Positions 1 to 6,821 are shown, counted from the first letter of the stretch. The stretch: 8,447 nt of DNA from Pelobacter sp. UBA5610 (GCA_002424645.1 DIKU01000105.1:1-8447); one strand, 5' to 3'. Translations and numbers: made by a program. Notes: generated by a model not told the origin, from the sequence alone.

Positions 1-228
1 TTCTTCAAGGCGCATACCCGCGTCCCTGACCGCAACGCAGTGGGCGATGCCGATTCGGGTATAACCGGCGGCCCGGGTGAATCGGGCAATTTCCTCAACC
101 CTGTTCAACCCCTTGCCTTTGGCGGCTTCGGCAAGCGCCATCAGCTTAAGGTCTTCCTCGCAGTAAAGATCCAGGCAGCGCTGTTGTTCTTCATCGAGAC
201 CGGGATTTTCTAAAATGGCGGTATCCAT
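1..228 (-). CDS. DUF1847-like putative metal-binding protein, 5' part only (runs off left edge)
   Basis: Seventy-six codons are open without a stop from an ATG at 228 to the window edge; the C-terminal part lies outside. The start is well supported: GGAGGAG sits 7 bases upstream of the ATG. The visible part has an acidic N-terminus, then a block at residues 43-65 reading NRVEEIARF...GYTRIGIAHC. That block resembles the 'RVEEI-efa-GYkkiGiAhC' core of DUF1847, a functionally uncharacterised family with conserved cysteines thought to bind metal. The N-terminal CxxC pair I remember for longer members is not evident; only C18, C23 and C64 are seen. It lies 120 bases downstream of the hexahaem cytochrome gene on the same strand, so it could be read through from it, but a good own RBS and a TTGACA-like element at 325-330 allow independent expression. 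The family assignment rests on remembered motif similarity and is moderate. Confidence 0.6.
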   Translation of the reverse strand, partial: MDTAILENPGLDEEQQRCLDLYCEEDLKLMALAEAAKGKGLNRVEEIARFTRAAGYTRIGIAHCVAVRDAGMRLEE

Positions 229-348
229 ATATACAACTCCTCCGAGACATGATTGATTCCACCGGGCGTTTCCTGATGGGCTACCGGGTCATCGGGGAGA
301 AAGCTTGCGCGATTAAGGGGCTACTGTCAAGGGGAAAGCAGGCGGACG

Positions 349-942
349 TTAACGCCGGCTGGCATGACCAGCGGGTTGTAAAGCCGGTCCGGACGGACCG
401 AAGGGGTGGCAACGGTTGCAGGACCTAACCGGTTCGCTGCGGTTGGCGTGGCATCTTTCGCAAAGCGACATGGCCGAACGTGCCTTGACCGGAACCATGG
501 TGGCATGAGCCAACCCGCCATGGCAGGCGGTGCATTGTACCCCGCGTTCAAGGTGCAGGGCGTGATACGTTTTATGGACGTCGCCGGGCTCGGGGTGTTC
601 CCTCAATGTTTCGCCGGGGTGGCATTTGCTGCAATTGGCGTTTGGAACTTCCGCCATCAGGATGGGGCCGCTGATGCGGCCGGTCACATAGGCGTAAAGA
701 TAGCGGGCCCCGGCCATATGGGCTTTTATCTCGCCGCGCCAGCCAGGTTCGGCATGACAAGACAAGCAGCTCGTCGTCATGGCGTGGTCTGAATTGCGCC
801 AGGAGATATAGCGGGTTTCCATCAGGTGGCAGGAGGCGCAGAATCGCGGCGTGGAAGACCATGCCAACAGTCCCGTCAGGATCGCTACGCCAGCCAGTGC
901 GACCATGCCTCCGACGGCAAGCCATTTGCTAGTACGCCGCAT
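349..942 (-). CDS. NapC/NirT-type membrane-anchored hexahaem cytochrome c
   Basis: This 197-residue protein has one N-terminal membrane anchor (about residues 8-28) followed directly by a periplasmic domain with six CXXCH haem sites at C35, C59, C104, C137, C161 and C175. The first is CASCHLM, the CXXCHxM arrangement of NapC/NrfH-type quinol dehydrogenases, where the Met can ligate haem 1. NapC/NrfH proteins usually carry four haems, so the last two motifs, in a short Cys/His-rich tail, are extra. Likely role: oxidise menaquinol and pass electrons to a periplasmic partner, most simply the octahaem cytochrome encoded just upstream. The reading frame is open back to a GTG at 1002 that overlaps the upstream stop codon. 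I chose the ATG at 942 because AGAGG precedes it and it places the anchor at the N-terminus. The upstream GTG/ATG pair would add 20 polar residues and has no clear RBS. Confidence 0.9.
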   Translation of the reverse strand: MRRTSKWLAVGGMVALAGVAILTGLLAWSSTPRFCASCHLMETRYISWRNSDHAMTTSCLSCHAEPGWRGEIKAHMAGARYLYAYVTGRISGPILMAEVPNANCSKCHPGETLREHPEPGDVHKTYHALHLERGVQCTACHGGLAHATMVPVKARSAMSLCERCHANRSEPVRSCNRCHPFGPSGPALQPAGHASRR

Positions 943-998
943 GGGACCTCTTTGTGGATGCTCCGATCGACGGTTGTTTGCCGGCAATCGGGCATGCA

Positions 999-2219
999 TC
1001 ACGGTGTTTGTGGTAAAGGACGCCGCGCGGCGTCAAGCCTTGCCTGGAGTTGTTCCGGTGCGTGTTTGCTGTGGTGGTGGCAACTGTTGCATGAGTTGGG
1101 TTGCTTGTTTACATCCCCGTCGCCCAGTTCCATGGTCAGGCGAGGAGGGATAACCTTGAACGTATGGGTGCGTTCATCGCCGACGGTGGCGCTCTTGCCG
1201 GTGGCGGGCATATGGCAACCGATGCAGTCGCTGTGTTGAGGCGCATCCTTGATGGGGGCATGACCGCTGACCGGATCGGTGCTGATGGTTGCGTGGCAAC
1301 CAAGACACAGATTGTTGCCGGCAACCTTGGTGGAAAAACGATTCCCCGTGCTGTGGGTGGTGTGGCAGTCCATGCAGCTCACTCCCGCCTGGAAGTGTTT
1401 AGATGTTTGCCATTCAGGATATTGTTGGCGGTGTTGTTTAATGGCTCCGGAGGGCCACCAGGCGCTAGTGTCGTCATATCCGGCTACTTGAAACATGCTC
1501 GGTAACAGGCGCTTGCCGACTTGAAATCCTGCCGGATAGGACTGCTTTCCATCCGGAGTTTTGCCACGGGTGTGGCATTGGCCGCAGATATCCGAGGCCA
1601 GATGCCAAGGTAATTTGGCCGGGTTGACGATGGTGTTCGCTCTGGCCAATCCGCGGGCCTTGACATGGGCTACGCCGGGACCGTGGCAAGCTTCGCAACC
1701 GATGCTCAACTCCGCCCAGCTGTTGTCGGCAGGCCGGAAGCCGGTGACATGGCAATACGCGCAATCGGTTTTCCAGTTGGGGCCTTGAGGATCGCTGAAG
1801 TGGTAAGGTGCCCAAGTGTTGTCGACCATATTCCACTGGAATTTTTGCACTTCCCAATCGGCATTGATATAGCGCTGTTTCCAGAGAACCCCGTGGACCA
1901 GCAGGATGTCTGATTTTTTAAGGTCGCCCAGGCTGGTGACGGAAACGGACTGTCCCGATGCATCTTTGGTGGTGAAATCGGGAGGGGTAGCCCAGTCGCC
2001 GAGGATTGCAGGATCATCCGGACCGTTGACCTGTCGAATAACCATGGAGTGAGGGGTGGTTTTCCAGGTGGAGGCGATGCGATCATGGCATTGGCCGCAA
2101 ACGTGCGAACCGACATAGCCACCGGGTTTGGCTTCTACCTGCGCGGGATTTTCACGGCATCCGGCTGTAAATGAAATGGCCGCCATAGACAGAACCAGTA
2201 ACATCCAACGGTGTGCCAT
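999..2219 (-). CDS. octahaem c-type cytochrome, predicted lipoprotein
   Basis: This 406-residue exported protein has a signal peptide ending in a lipobox-like FTAG-C21 (Thr at -3 is less usual but allowed), so it is probably lipid-anchored on the periplasmic or outer-membrane side. Eight CXXCH motifs start at C41, C153, C175, C212, C282, C305, C332 and C377. No CXXCK is present, which argues against a NrfA/octahaem nitrite reductase-type active site. A haem-free stretch of about 105 residues separates haems 1 and 2. The spacing, with CAYCHVTG and CEACHGPG blocks, resembles the cytochrome c554-like multihaem family; I cannot name a specific orthologue. The start is clear: GGGGAGG lies about 6 bases before the ATG. 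It is the first gene of a two-gene unit with the hexahaem NapC-type cytochrome and has its own predicted promoter. Probable role: electron transfer between the quinol-oxidising partner and a further acceptor. Confidence 0.9.
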   Translation of the reverse strand: MAHRWMLLVLSMAAISFTAGCRENPAQVEAKPGGYVGSHVCGQCHDRIASTWKTTPHSMVIRQVNGPDDPAILGDWATPPDFTTKDASGQSVSVTSLGDLKKSDILLVHGVLWKQRYINADWEVQKFQWNMVDNTWAPYHFSDPQGPNWKTDCAYCHVTGFRPADNSWAELSIGCEACHGPGVAHVKARGLARANTIVNPAKLPWHLASDICGQCHTRGKTPDGKQSYPAGFQVGKRLLPSMFQVAGYDDTSAWWPSGAIKQHRQQYPEWQTSKHFQAGVSCMDCHTTHSTGNRFSTKVAGNNLCLGCHATISTDPVSGHAPIKDAPQHSDCIGCHMPATGKSATVGDERTHTFKVIPPRLTMELGDGDVNKQPNSCNSCHHHSKHAPEQLQARLDAARRPLPQTP

Positions 2220-2227
2220 AGAGCACC

Positions 2228-2280
2228 TCCCCTGTCGCTTTTAAAAAGATTTTACTCTTTTCAATCTAGCTGACAGGGGA
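2228..2280 (-). repeat. 9-bp inverted repeat overlapping the Shine-Dalgarno of the octahaem cytochrome
   Basis: TCCCCTGTC (2228-2236) is the exact reverse complement of GACAGGGGA (2272-2280). On the minus strand the second-transcribed arm (2236-2228) contains most of the GGGGAGG Shine-Dalgarno sequence, so RNA carrying both arms could hide the ribosome-binding site. Inside the 35-base loop, GCT/AGC and AAAAGA/TCTTTT can also pair, stacking a second hairpin on the first. The distal arm lies inside the spacer of the predicted promoter at 2263-2290. RNA started there would lack it, whereas read-through RNA from the upstream operon would include it. A protein operator is an alternative explanation. 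Confidence 0.6.
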
Positions 2281-2290
2281 AGTTTGTCAA
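2263..2290 (-). promoter_or_regulatory. predicted sigma-70-type promoter of the octahaem/hexahaem cytochrome unit
   Basis: On the minus strand a perfect -35 TTGACA (2290-2285) is followed after 16 bases by TAGATT (2268-2263), a 4-of-6 match to TATAAT. The start point would fall near 2256, leaving a leader of about 36 bases. The -35 sits within an 11-bp palindrome, GTTTGTCAAAC (2282-2292), a possible operator. The element lies between the stop of the Cache-like gene (2298) and the start of the cytochrome gene (2219). Confidence 0.5.
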
Positions 2291-2297
2291 ACGCTCT

Positions 2298-2924
2298 TTA
2301 ACGGTACTCGATAAGCCAGTCGGTGGCGGGTAAGGTCAGGCGTACCCGGTGCGGATGGTTGCCAAGTTCTCCTTCACTTTCGGCCAGTTTGCCCCGGCAG
2401 GTAATGCGGTAAGCCTTGCACTGGTCAAGCCCGGTGGCTTTGAGAAAAGCTTCTGTACGAACCATGAAAGATACAACGCCAACCAGTTTGCCATTGTTGA
2501 GAATCGGGCTGCGCATGGCGATCAGTCTCGGTTGCACTATGGATCCGTGTCCCGGTTCGCTTAACTGAGGGGTGGGGGCGGTGCGCATCAGATCCCAGAA
2601 GTAGTCCAGCTCCTTAACTTTTTTAAGGTCAAAACCACGTGCCAGAAAATTGCGTGAAAAATAGACCTGCCGGATGACGAAACTGTCATCGATCAGGGTG
2701 GAGCCGTATAACCCATCGATATCCGATACCAGCGGTTTCATGATGGAACGAAAGGTGTCGGGGGTCGGGTGCTGTCTGGCGGCACGCTCGAGTTTTTCGA
2801 ACATCCCTGCAAAATAGTTTTGTACCGATGCCGCCATCTGGGTCTCGCTCGGGGCGGCCAAGGATGCAGAGGCGAACAGACAGAGTGCCACACAAATGCT
2901 GAAAATGCGCATCAAACGTTGCAT
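2298..2924 (-). CDS. secreted Cache/PDC-like sensor-domain protein
   Basis: This 208-residue protein begins with a Sec signal peptide (hydrophobic residues 5-23, likely cleavage after SLA) and has no other membrane segment, so it should be free in the periplasm. The mature part starts with a helical region (about 28-65), then a segment resembling one sensory PAS/Cache fold: VSDIDGLYG (67-75), LDYFWDLMR (107-115), 'iaMRSPILnnGKLVGVVSFMV' around 136-155. In Cache receptors this last block is the ligand-domain core strand pair. Unlike receptors, nothing follows it: there is no transmembrane helix or output domain. The start at 924 (internal Met of a longer frame) is chosen because AGGAG lies 7 bases before it, and it gives a proper signal peptide. 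It follows the methyltransferase with a 10-base gap, its RBS overlapping that stop codon, so the two are co-transcribed. Possible ligand binder or chaperone for the operon's product; function unknown. Confidence 0.75.
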   Translation of the reverse strand: MQRLMRIFSICVALCLFASASLAAPSETQMAASVQNYFAGMFEKLERAARQHPTPDTFRSIMKPLVSDIDGLYGSTLIDDSFVIRQVYFSRNFLARGFDLKKVKELDYFWDLMRTAPTPQLSEPGHGSIVQPRLIAMRSPILNNGKLVGVVSFMVRTEAFLKATGLDQCKAYRITCRGKLAESEGELGNHPHRVRLTLPATDWLIEYR

Positions 2925-2934
2925 GCAGTAACTC

Positions 2935-3600
2935 CTAATTTTCAAGATAAAAGATCGAAATATGCCCGGCGTGGTGGGAAACCTTTTGTACCAGGGAGAA
3001 CCCGGCGCCGTTCAGAGCCTCGACCAGTTGGCCTTCGATGTTTTCGCGGATTTCCTCTTGTCGGAACAGCCAGTACCCGGACCAGGCACACAGCTTGCCG
3101 AACAGATTGCTCGGCGTGTCGACATCGACAATCACCGCGCGCCCGCCAGGTTTCAAAACCCGGCGCAGTTCCGCCAGAGAGCAGTTTTTGAGATCACGGT
3201 CGATATGGTGGTAAAAGAAGGTCGATACCGCCGCATCAAAACTGGCATCGGCAAAGGGCAATTTTTCGGCCAACGCCGTTTCAAAGCGCAGGTTGGCAAG
3301 ACCGGCGGCTTTTCGCTGTGCAACCGCGATCATTTTGGCTGCAGCATCGATGCCGATGGCTTGTTCGTCAATCGAACCGTCCAATACCTTTGCCAGTTGA
3401 CGGGTCAGAATGCCGGTGCCGCAACCGATGTCGAGTACTTTTTCGTCACCACGCAGTTGCAACAGCTCAATGGCTCTCTTTCGGTATCGGCCTTCGAGCC
3501 CGAGGGTCATGACCGGTGCCAGCAGGTCGTAGACCGACGCGGCGTGATCGAGGGTGCGGCCGCGGGTTTTTAACGAAGCGGGGTCGCGTTCAGCAGGCAT
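2935..3600 (-). CDS. class I SAM-dependent methyltransferase, UbiE/COQ5-like
   Basis: This 221-residue cytosolic protein has a complete Rossmann-type SAM-binding fold. Motif I is VLDIGCGTG (55-63), the acidic residue after strand 2 is D85 in GID, the post-I/II region is LPFADASFDAAVS (114-126), and LRRVLKPGGRAVIVDV (145-160) matches the 'ev.RVLkPGG' block shared by UbiE/MenG-like enzymes. The N-terminal segment with ASVYDLLAP (21-29) also resembles UbiE ('aalYDl'). The ATG at 3600 is preferred over an upstream extension: GGAGG lies 9 bases before it, and the extension would encode a shadow of the preceding gene. It overlaps the isoprenoid-enzyme gene by 11 bases, indicating translational coupling. 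Context suggests it methylates an isoprenoid or isoprenoid quinone made by its neighbour. It may instead be a paralogue of menaquinone methyltransferase; the substrate cannot be read from sequence. Confidence 0.9.
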   Translation of the reverse strand: MPAERDPASLKTRGRTLDHAASVYDLLAPVMTLGLEGRYRKRAIELLQLRGDEKVLDIGCGTGILTRQLAKVLDGSIDEQAIGIDAAAKMIAVAQRKAAGLANLRFETALAEKLPFADASFDAAVSTFFYHHIDRDLKNCSLAELRRVLKPGGRAVIVDVDTPSNLFGKLCAWSGYWLFRQEEIRENIEGQLVEALNGAGFSLVQKVSHHAGHISIFYLEN

Positions 3601-4639
3601 GGCTGAGATCCTCCAGATCGAGGACATTGAGCATCGAACAGGCCATATCGTGGCTGCGACCATGTCCCAGCTTGAGTCCGTTATTGGCCAAAGTGGCCAG
3701 AGCACCGCGCATGGTGTCGAGGGCCAGCCGTAACGTCGGCAGGGCGGCATGCGGCACTTCCCGGTATAGTCGCTCGTCCAGGCCGATGCCGCGGGTTTTC
3801 CACTCCTTCAGAATGGGATGGTTCTCGCAGGCCAGTATGGACAGAACGTAATTATGCCGATTCTCCACAAAGTCACGGGCCATGTCCCGCAGATCATCCA
3901 GCAACTGACAGCCCAGACCGAAATGCAGCAGCGCGTTTTTGATGGTTTGCAGCCGAACCGGGTCCAGATGGGTGTCCACGGTTTCAGGACCCACGAAGGG
4001 GATGTGGAAGAGCAGCCCGGTTTTAAGCACGTGGATGGTGTTCAGCACATAGTGCGGCTCGGGGCGGAGGGTGATGCCACCTTCTTCCGAGGCTTCCTGC
4101 GCGGCGCTGGGTAATAGAACCTGCAGCGCCCGGTCCCCGAGTTCAATCGCCTTGGTCGCCGGTATGACTCCATTTTGCACCGCTTCATCCAGCAGATGGT
4201 GCAATGCGCGGTCGGCGGCCATAATGGCCACCACCTGATTCATGACCCGTGAATTTCCAGGCATCGCCAGGGGGACAACCACTTTGTTTTCGTCATCGAG
4301 CAGGTTGTCGGCGCTGGTTACCCAGATCCGGAACAGATGATTGAGTTTTCCGTATAGCAGTCGGCGTTCAGGTGCAATGTCCAGAATCTGATAAGTAGCT
4401 TGAAACAATGAAGAAAACAGATTTTTGCGTCGCTTGTAAAAAGCGTCCGGGATGTCCCCCATACGCACCCGGTATTCTTCGGGGGTGTCTGCGGAGGTAT
4501 TGAGTGTTTTGTCGAGCAGGGAATAGATCCCACGCATGCACTGACGCTGTTCTGCAAACGCGCGCTGCATGATGCGTCCCGTTTCCCAGAGGTCAAGCCA
4601 ATTCCGGGGAGGTAATGGACTCAGGGCTTTCCATGACAT
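3590..4639 (-). CDS. class I isoprenoid biosynthesis enzyme (polyprenyl-synthase fold)
   Basis: This 349-residue, mostly helical protein has the marks of the trans-isoprenyl synthase fold. A first aspartate-rich motif DNLLDDE lies at 111-117, a Lys-Thr pair in HVLKTGLLF at 203-211, and GLGCQLLDDLRD at 241-252 reproduces the 'G.afQi.DDilD' second motif, with D248, D249 and D252 intact. Two features depart from ordinary polyprenyl diphosphate synthases: the first motif reads DNxxD instead of DDxxD (with an extra acidic pair after it), and the N-terminal GKxxRP isopentenyl-diphosphate-binding block is not recognisable. It may therefore act on a ready-made prenyl diphosphate (cyclase, condensing or transferase chemistry) instead of elongating chains. 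The ATG at 4639 is chosen (GAGG about 9 bases upstream) over a TTG at 4696 without an RBS. It is the first gene of an operon with the methyltransferase (11-base overlap), behind a sigma-54 promoter. Product unknown. Confidence 0.85.
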   Translation of the reverse strand: MSWKALSPLPPRNWLDLWETGRIMQRAFAEQRQCMRGIYSLLDKTLNTSADTPEEYRVRMGDIPDAFYKRRKNLFSSLFQATYQILDIAPERRLLYGKLNHLFRIWVTSADNLLDDENKVVVPLAMPGNSRVMNQVVAIMAADRALHHLLDEAVQNGVIPATKAIELGDRALQVLLPSAAQEASEEGGITLRPEPHYVLNTIHVLKTGLLFHIPFVGPETVDTHLDPVRLQTIKNALLHFGLGCQLLDDLRDMARDFVENRHNYVLSILACENHPILKEWKTRGIGLDERLYREVPHAALPTLRLALDTMRGALATLANNGLKLGHGRSHDMACSMLNVLDLEDLSHAC

Positions 4640-4724
4640 AAATTCTGCCTCGTTTTTGGAGTGATGGCGGTAGAAGTATGCAGGGACTACGAACAATCAT
4701 CTACCTGTCTACCCTCAAAATGTG

Positions 4725-4740
4725 AGCAAAAAATCTGCCA
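4725..4740 (-). promoter_or_regulatory. sigma-54 (RpoN) -24/-12 promoter of the isoprenoid operon
   Basis: On the minus strand the sequence reads TGGCAGATTTTTTGCT. It fits the RpoN consensus TGGCAyr-N4-TTGCw, with the invariant GG and GC separated by exactly ten bases. With the C of GC at -12, the start point would be near 4714, giving a leader of about 75 bases before the ATG at 4639. I found no comparably good sigma-70 element in the region. I tested other intergenic regions for GG-N10-GC in the relevant orientation and found no match. Confidence 0.75.
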
Positions 4741-4823
4741 TGTTTATAACCTGTTGAAACTGGTGGATTATGCTTAAACAATGGTGATTTTGTGTATAAA
4801 AATTTAAACAAAATGCGTTAGGT

Positions 4824-4840
4824 TTGACTAAAACAGTCAA
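4824..4840. promoter_or_regulatory. inverted repeat, candidate activator site (proximal)
   Basis: TTGACTaaaacAGTCAA has two perfect 6-base arms around a 5-base spacer. Its centre lies about 118 bases upstream of the start inferred from the sigma-54 element, within the usual distance for a dimeric enhancer-binding protein. There is no T-run, so it does not look like a terminator. A TetR-like repressor site is an alternative. Confidence 0.5.
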
Positions 4841-4854
4841 GTATTTGTACGCGA

Positions 4855-4869
4855 TCTCTGTGCCAGAGA
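4855..4869. promoter_or_regulatory. inverted repeat, candidate activator site (distal)
   Basis: TCTCTGtgcCAGAGA has perfect 6-base arms and a 3-base centre, about 148 bases upstream of the inferred sigma-54 start. Its sequence differs from the proximal repeat, so the two need not bind the same protein. It could also form a small hairpin near the end of the DUF2339 transcript, but no T-run follows on the minus strand. Confidence 0.35.
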
Positions 4870-5028
4870 GTGCTCACATGCGCCTGTCTGGACTCATATC
4901 CCTAACCCGGATCCGAAGTCCATGGAGAGGTTTTCAGGTTCGAAGGACGGCTCAATGGGGTCCCGTGACGATTCTGCCCGCGCAGACCGAGTGATGTGCA
5001 GGTATTGGCATCATTGGTGTTGGATCGG

Positions 5029-6726
5029 TCAGGAGGATTGCGGCGGCGCCATCCTTTCCATGTAACGATAAAGCCAGCCGCCTGCATAGAAGGTGACACC
5101 AACGATCACAAGACATCCGATGCGCACCGGCGTTGCGGCATCGGCAAGATCGTGGAGCAACACTTTCAGGGCTGAAAAGATGAACAGCAGAAGAGATGAA
5201 TGCCCCAGCATGCGATCCCCCAGCGTCAGGGCAAGTCCCAGGCAGATAAGCGCCAGCAGGCCCCAGGCCATGGACACGCCGAGGCTGCTGCTTAGGATCT
5301 GCCATGCCGCAGCCATGGCGGCCAGGTGCCCGAGGTAGACAAGGGCGCACGATAACAGGCGGGTGATCCCTTTGTTTTTACGCAGTAGGGCATAGCCGGC
5401 GTAGAGTTCCAGGGCATGCAGCAGGGCCAGTACTTTGTGGCCATAGATGGGTGCAGGGAGCTCATGGCTGATGATCTGGCCAAAATTGACCAGCCACAGC
5501 AGACCGATGGCCGCCAGTAATGGCCAATCGGTAGAAATATTGCGACGGCTTGCCGTTAGCCAGGCAACAGCCGCGGGCAAGGCCAGCAAAGCCAACCAGG
5601 GTCTCCAGCCGGGAGGGGTCAGTTCCAGGTAGCCGGCATGCACCAGCGCCAGACTGCCATAGCAGATCAGGATCAGGCGGCCCCCCTGGAGTTCCCGTTT
5701 TAACAATAGTCGCGGCACCAGATAACACAATCCGACAGCCGCGGCACTGCCCAGCGCCAGCCATGGTGCAGTCTGCGGCAGATGTCGATGCAGCAGAGAG
5801 TACTGCAGAATATAAAAAATGAGCAGAGCCGGCAGGTGTATTGCAGCACTGCGCTGATCGAGAGGGCGCTTGTGCCTCAGGGTGAAAAGGGTGGCGCAAA
5901 GTGAGAAAATGACAAGTTGGGCGGTCTGGTAGCCAAAAGCCGCCAGCCACTGATGGCGGAATGTATGACGCCAGATGAGGTCGAATCCAACGATGGCCAG
6001 GTACAGCGCTAGCAGGTAGTAGCGGCGTCGCCCGGCAAAGAGAGAAAAAAGGCTGAAGCCGATGCTCCAGGCAGAAAAATACAGTATCAATGGCCAGATC
6101 TGTTGGGAGGTGCCCTGAATGAGGAAGGGAGCCGAGTATGAGCCGACGATGGCAAAAAGGGCGTAAAGATCGCTGTGGAACATGCGGCACAGCCACAGGG
6201 ATGCGATGCAGGTCAGAACTACGGCTAGCCCGGATGCGCCATTGCCTATAAAGTGATAACCGAGATGTGCGCTGTAGATCGAAAGAAAGAGGATGACAAT
6301 ACCCGCGGCCGGAAGCAGGGATGCATAGTGGCGGTCTTTGCGACGCAGCAGCAGGCCGCAGGCGATGAGGGCCAAACCGCTGGTCATGGCAAGTCCGATT
6401 CGCGCCTGTGCGGGAAGCGACAGCCATCCGCTTTCGTAGGCCAGCTTGATCAGATAGGAGGCCGCCAAGACCAGAGCCATGGCTCCTCCCCAGCCGAGTA
6501 GCCGCGTGATAGCATTCCCCGTGTTGGCATTGTCGTTGCTCTTGATCGAGACTGGCGGGCTGGTGGTGGAGGTGGGGTGGATAGCGTTTTTGTCCCGCGC
6601 CGGTTGCTGTGCATGGAAGGAAAATGATTCTTCCGTCGCGGATGGCTGGGCTGCCAGATGCAGGTGTCGTTCAATCCGCTCAAGGCGGGATTCCAGCTGA
6701 GCCAATCGCTGCTCCAGGCTTTCCAT
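5029..6726 (-). CDS. DUF2339 family polytopic membrane protein
   Basis: This 565-residue protein starts with a short amphipathic coiled coil (residues 2-24, MESLEQRLAQLESRLERIER), followed by a polar low-complexity linker (about 25-72) and then roughly 18 predicted membrane helices to the C-terminus. The first membrane block, GWGGAMALVLAASYLIKLA followed by ESGWLSLPAQARIG (78-111), resembles the signature of DUF2339 (COG5373) proteins: cytosolic coiled coil, then 'lGa..LllG.afllkya.e.gwls...Rv'. Members are usually larger, so this is a shorter version. No function is established for the family; an envelope role is likely from topology alone. The ATG at 6726 is supported by GGGAG about 9 bases upstream. 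The longer frame to 6813 would add 29 residues that are neither coiled coil nor RBS-supported. It is preceded by a repeat-rich leader and does not obviously share a transcript with the isoprenoid operon. Confidence 0.85.
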   Translation of the reverse strand: MESLEQRLAQLESRLERIERHLHLAAQPSATEESFSFHAQQPARDKNAIHPTSTTSPPVSIKSNDNANTGNAITRLLGWGGAMALVLAASYLIKLAYESGWLSLPAQARIGLAMTSGLALIACGLLLRRKDRHYASLLPAAGIVILFLSIYSAHLGYHFIGNGASGLAVVLTCIASLWLCRMFHSDLYALFAIVGSYSAPFLIQGTSQQIWPLILYFSAWSIGFSLFSLFAGRRRYYLLALYLAIVGFDLIWRHTFRHQWLAAFGYQTAQLVIFSLCATLFTLRHKRPLDQRSAAIHLPALLIFYILQYSLLHRHLPQTAPWLALGSAAAVGLCYLVPRLLLKRELQGGRLILICYGSLALVHAGYLELTPPGWRPWLALLALPAAVAWLTASRRNISTDWPLLAAIGLLWLVNFGQIISHELPAPIYGHKVLALLHALELYAGYALLRKNKGITRLLSCALVYLGHLAAMAAAWQILSSSLGVSMAWGLLALICLGLALTLGDRMLGHSSLLLFIFSALKVLLHDLADAATPVRIGCLVIVGVTFYAGGWLYRYMERMAPPQSS

Positions 6727-6821
6727 AAAAGGTACTCCCACAGGATAATGTGTATAACGAACGAGAACGGATGCTGATGCAGCAACCGCTCTAAACGCGA
6801 TAACACATGGCATCGGGAGTT

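Larger units (their letters stand above)
4640..5028. other. 389-base non-coding control region
   Basis: No convincing gene is present. The part next to the isoprenoid operon (about 4640-4850) is AT-rich and holds the sigma-54 element and an inverted repeat. The part next to the DUF2339 gene (about 4870-5028) is more GC-rich, and I could find no hairpin followed by a T-run that would end that gene's transcript. Small open frames here are in the shadow of the DUF2339 3' end and lack RBSs. Confidence 0.7.

Noticed and set aside
325..348. TTGACA-like promoter and terminator after the hexahaem cytochrome gene
   Set aside because: TTGACA (330-325, minus strand) has no acceptable -10 at 16-18 bases, and the only hairpin (GGCG/CGCC) lacks a T-run.
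999..2219. Octahaem protein as NrfA-type or octahaem nitrite reductase
   Set aside because: All haem motifs are CXXCH; the CXXCK motif typical of those active sites is absent.
2962..3573. 203-residue plus-strand frame opposite the methyltransferase
   Set aside because: It is the exact antisense of a gene with complete SAM-binding motifs and has no RBS or family features.
4793..4840. Sigma-70 promoter for the isoprenoid operon from TTGACT and TATACA
   Set aside because: The two hexamers are not at 16-18-base spacing; the nearby sigma-54 element is a far better match.
4936..4960. GGTTCGAAGG resembling a tRNA T-loop
   Set aside because: No acceptor, D or anticodon stem can be built around it.
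5462..6427. 321-residue minus-strand frame inside the DUF2339 gene
   Set aside because: Out-of-frame shadow rich in Arg, Ser, His and Pro; the other frame gives well-formed membrane helices.
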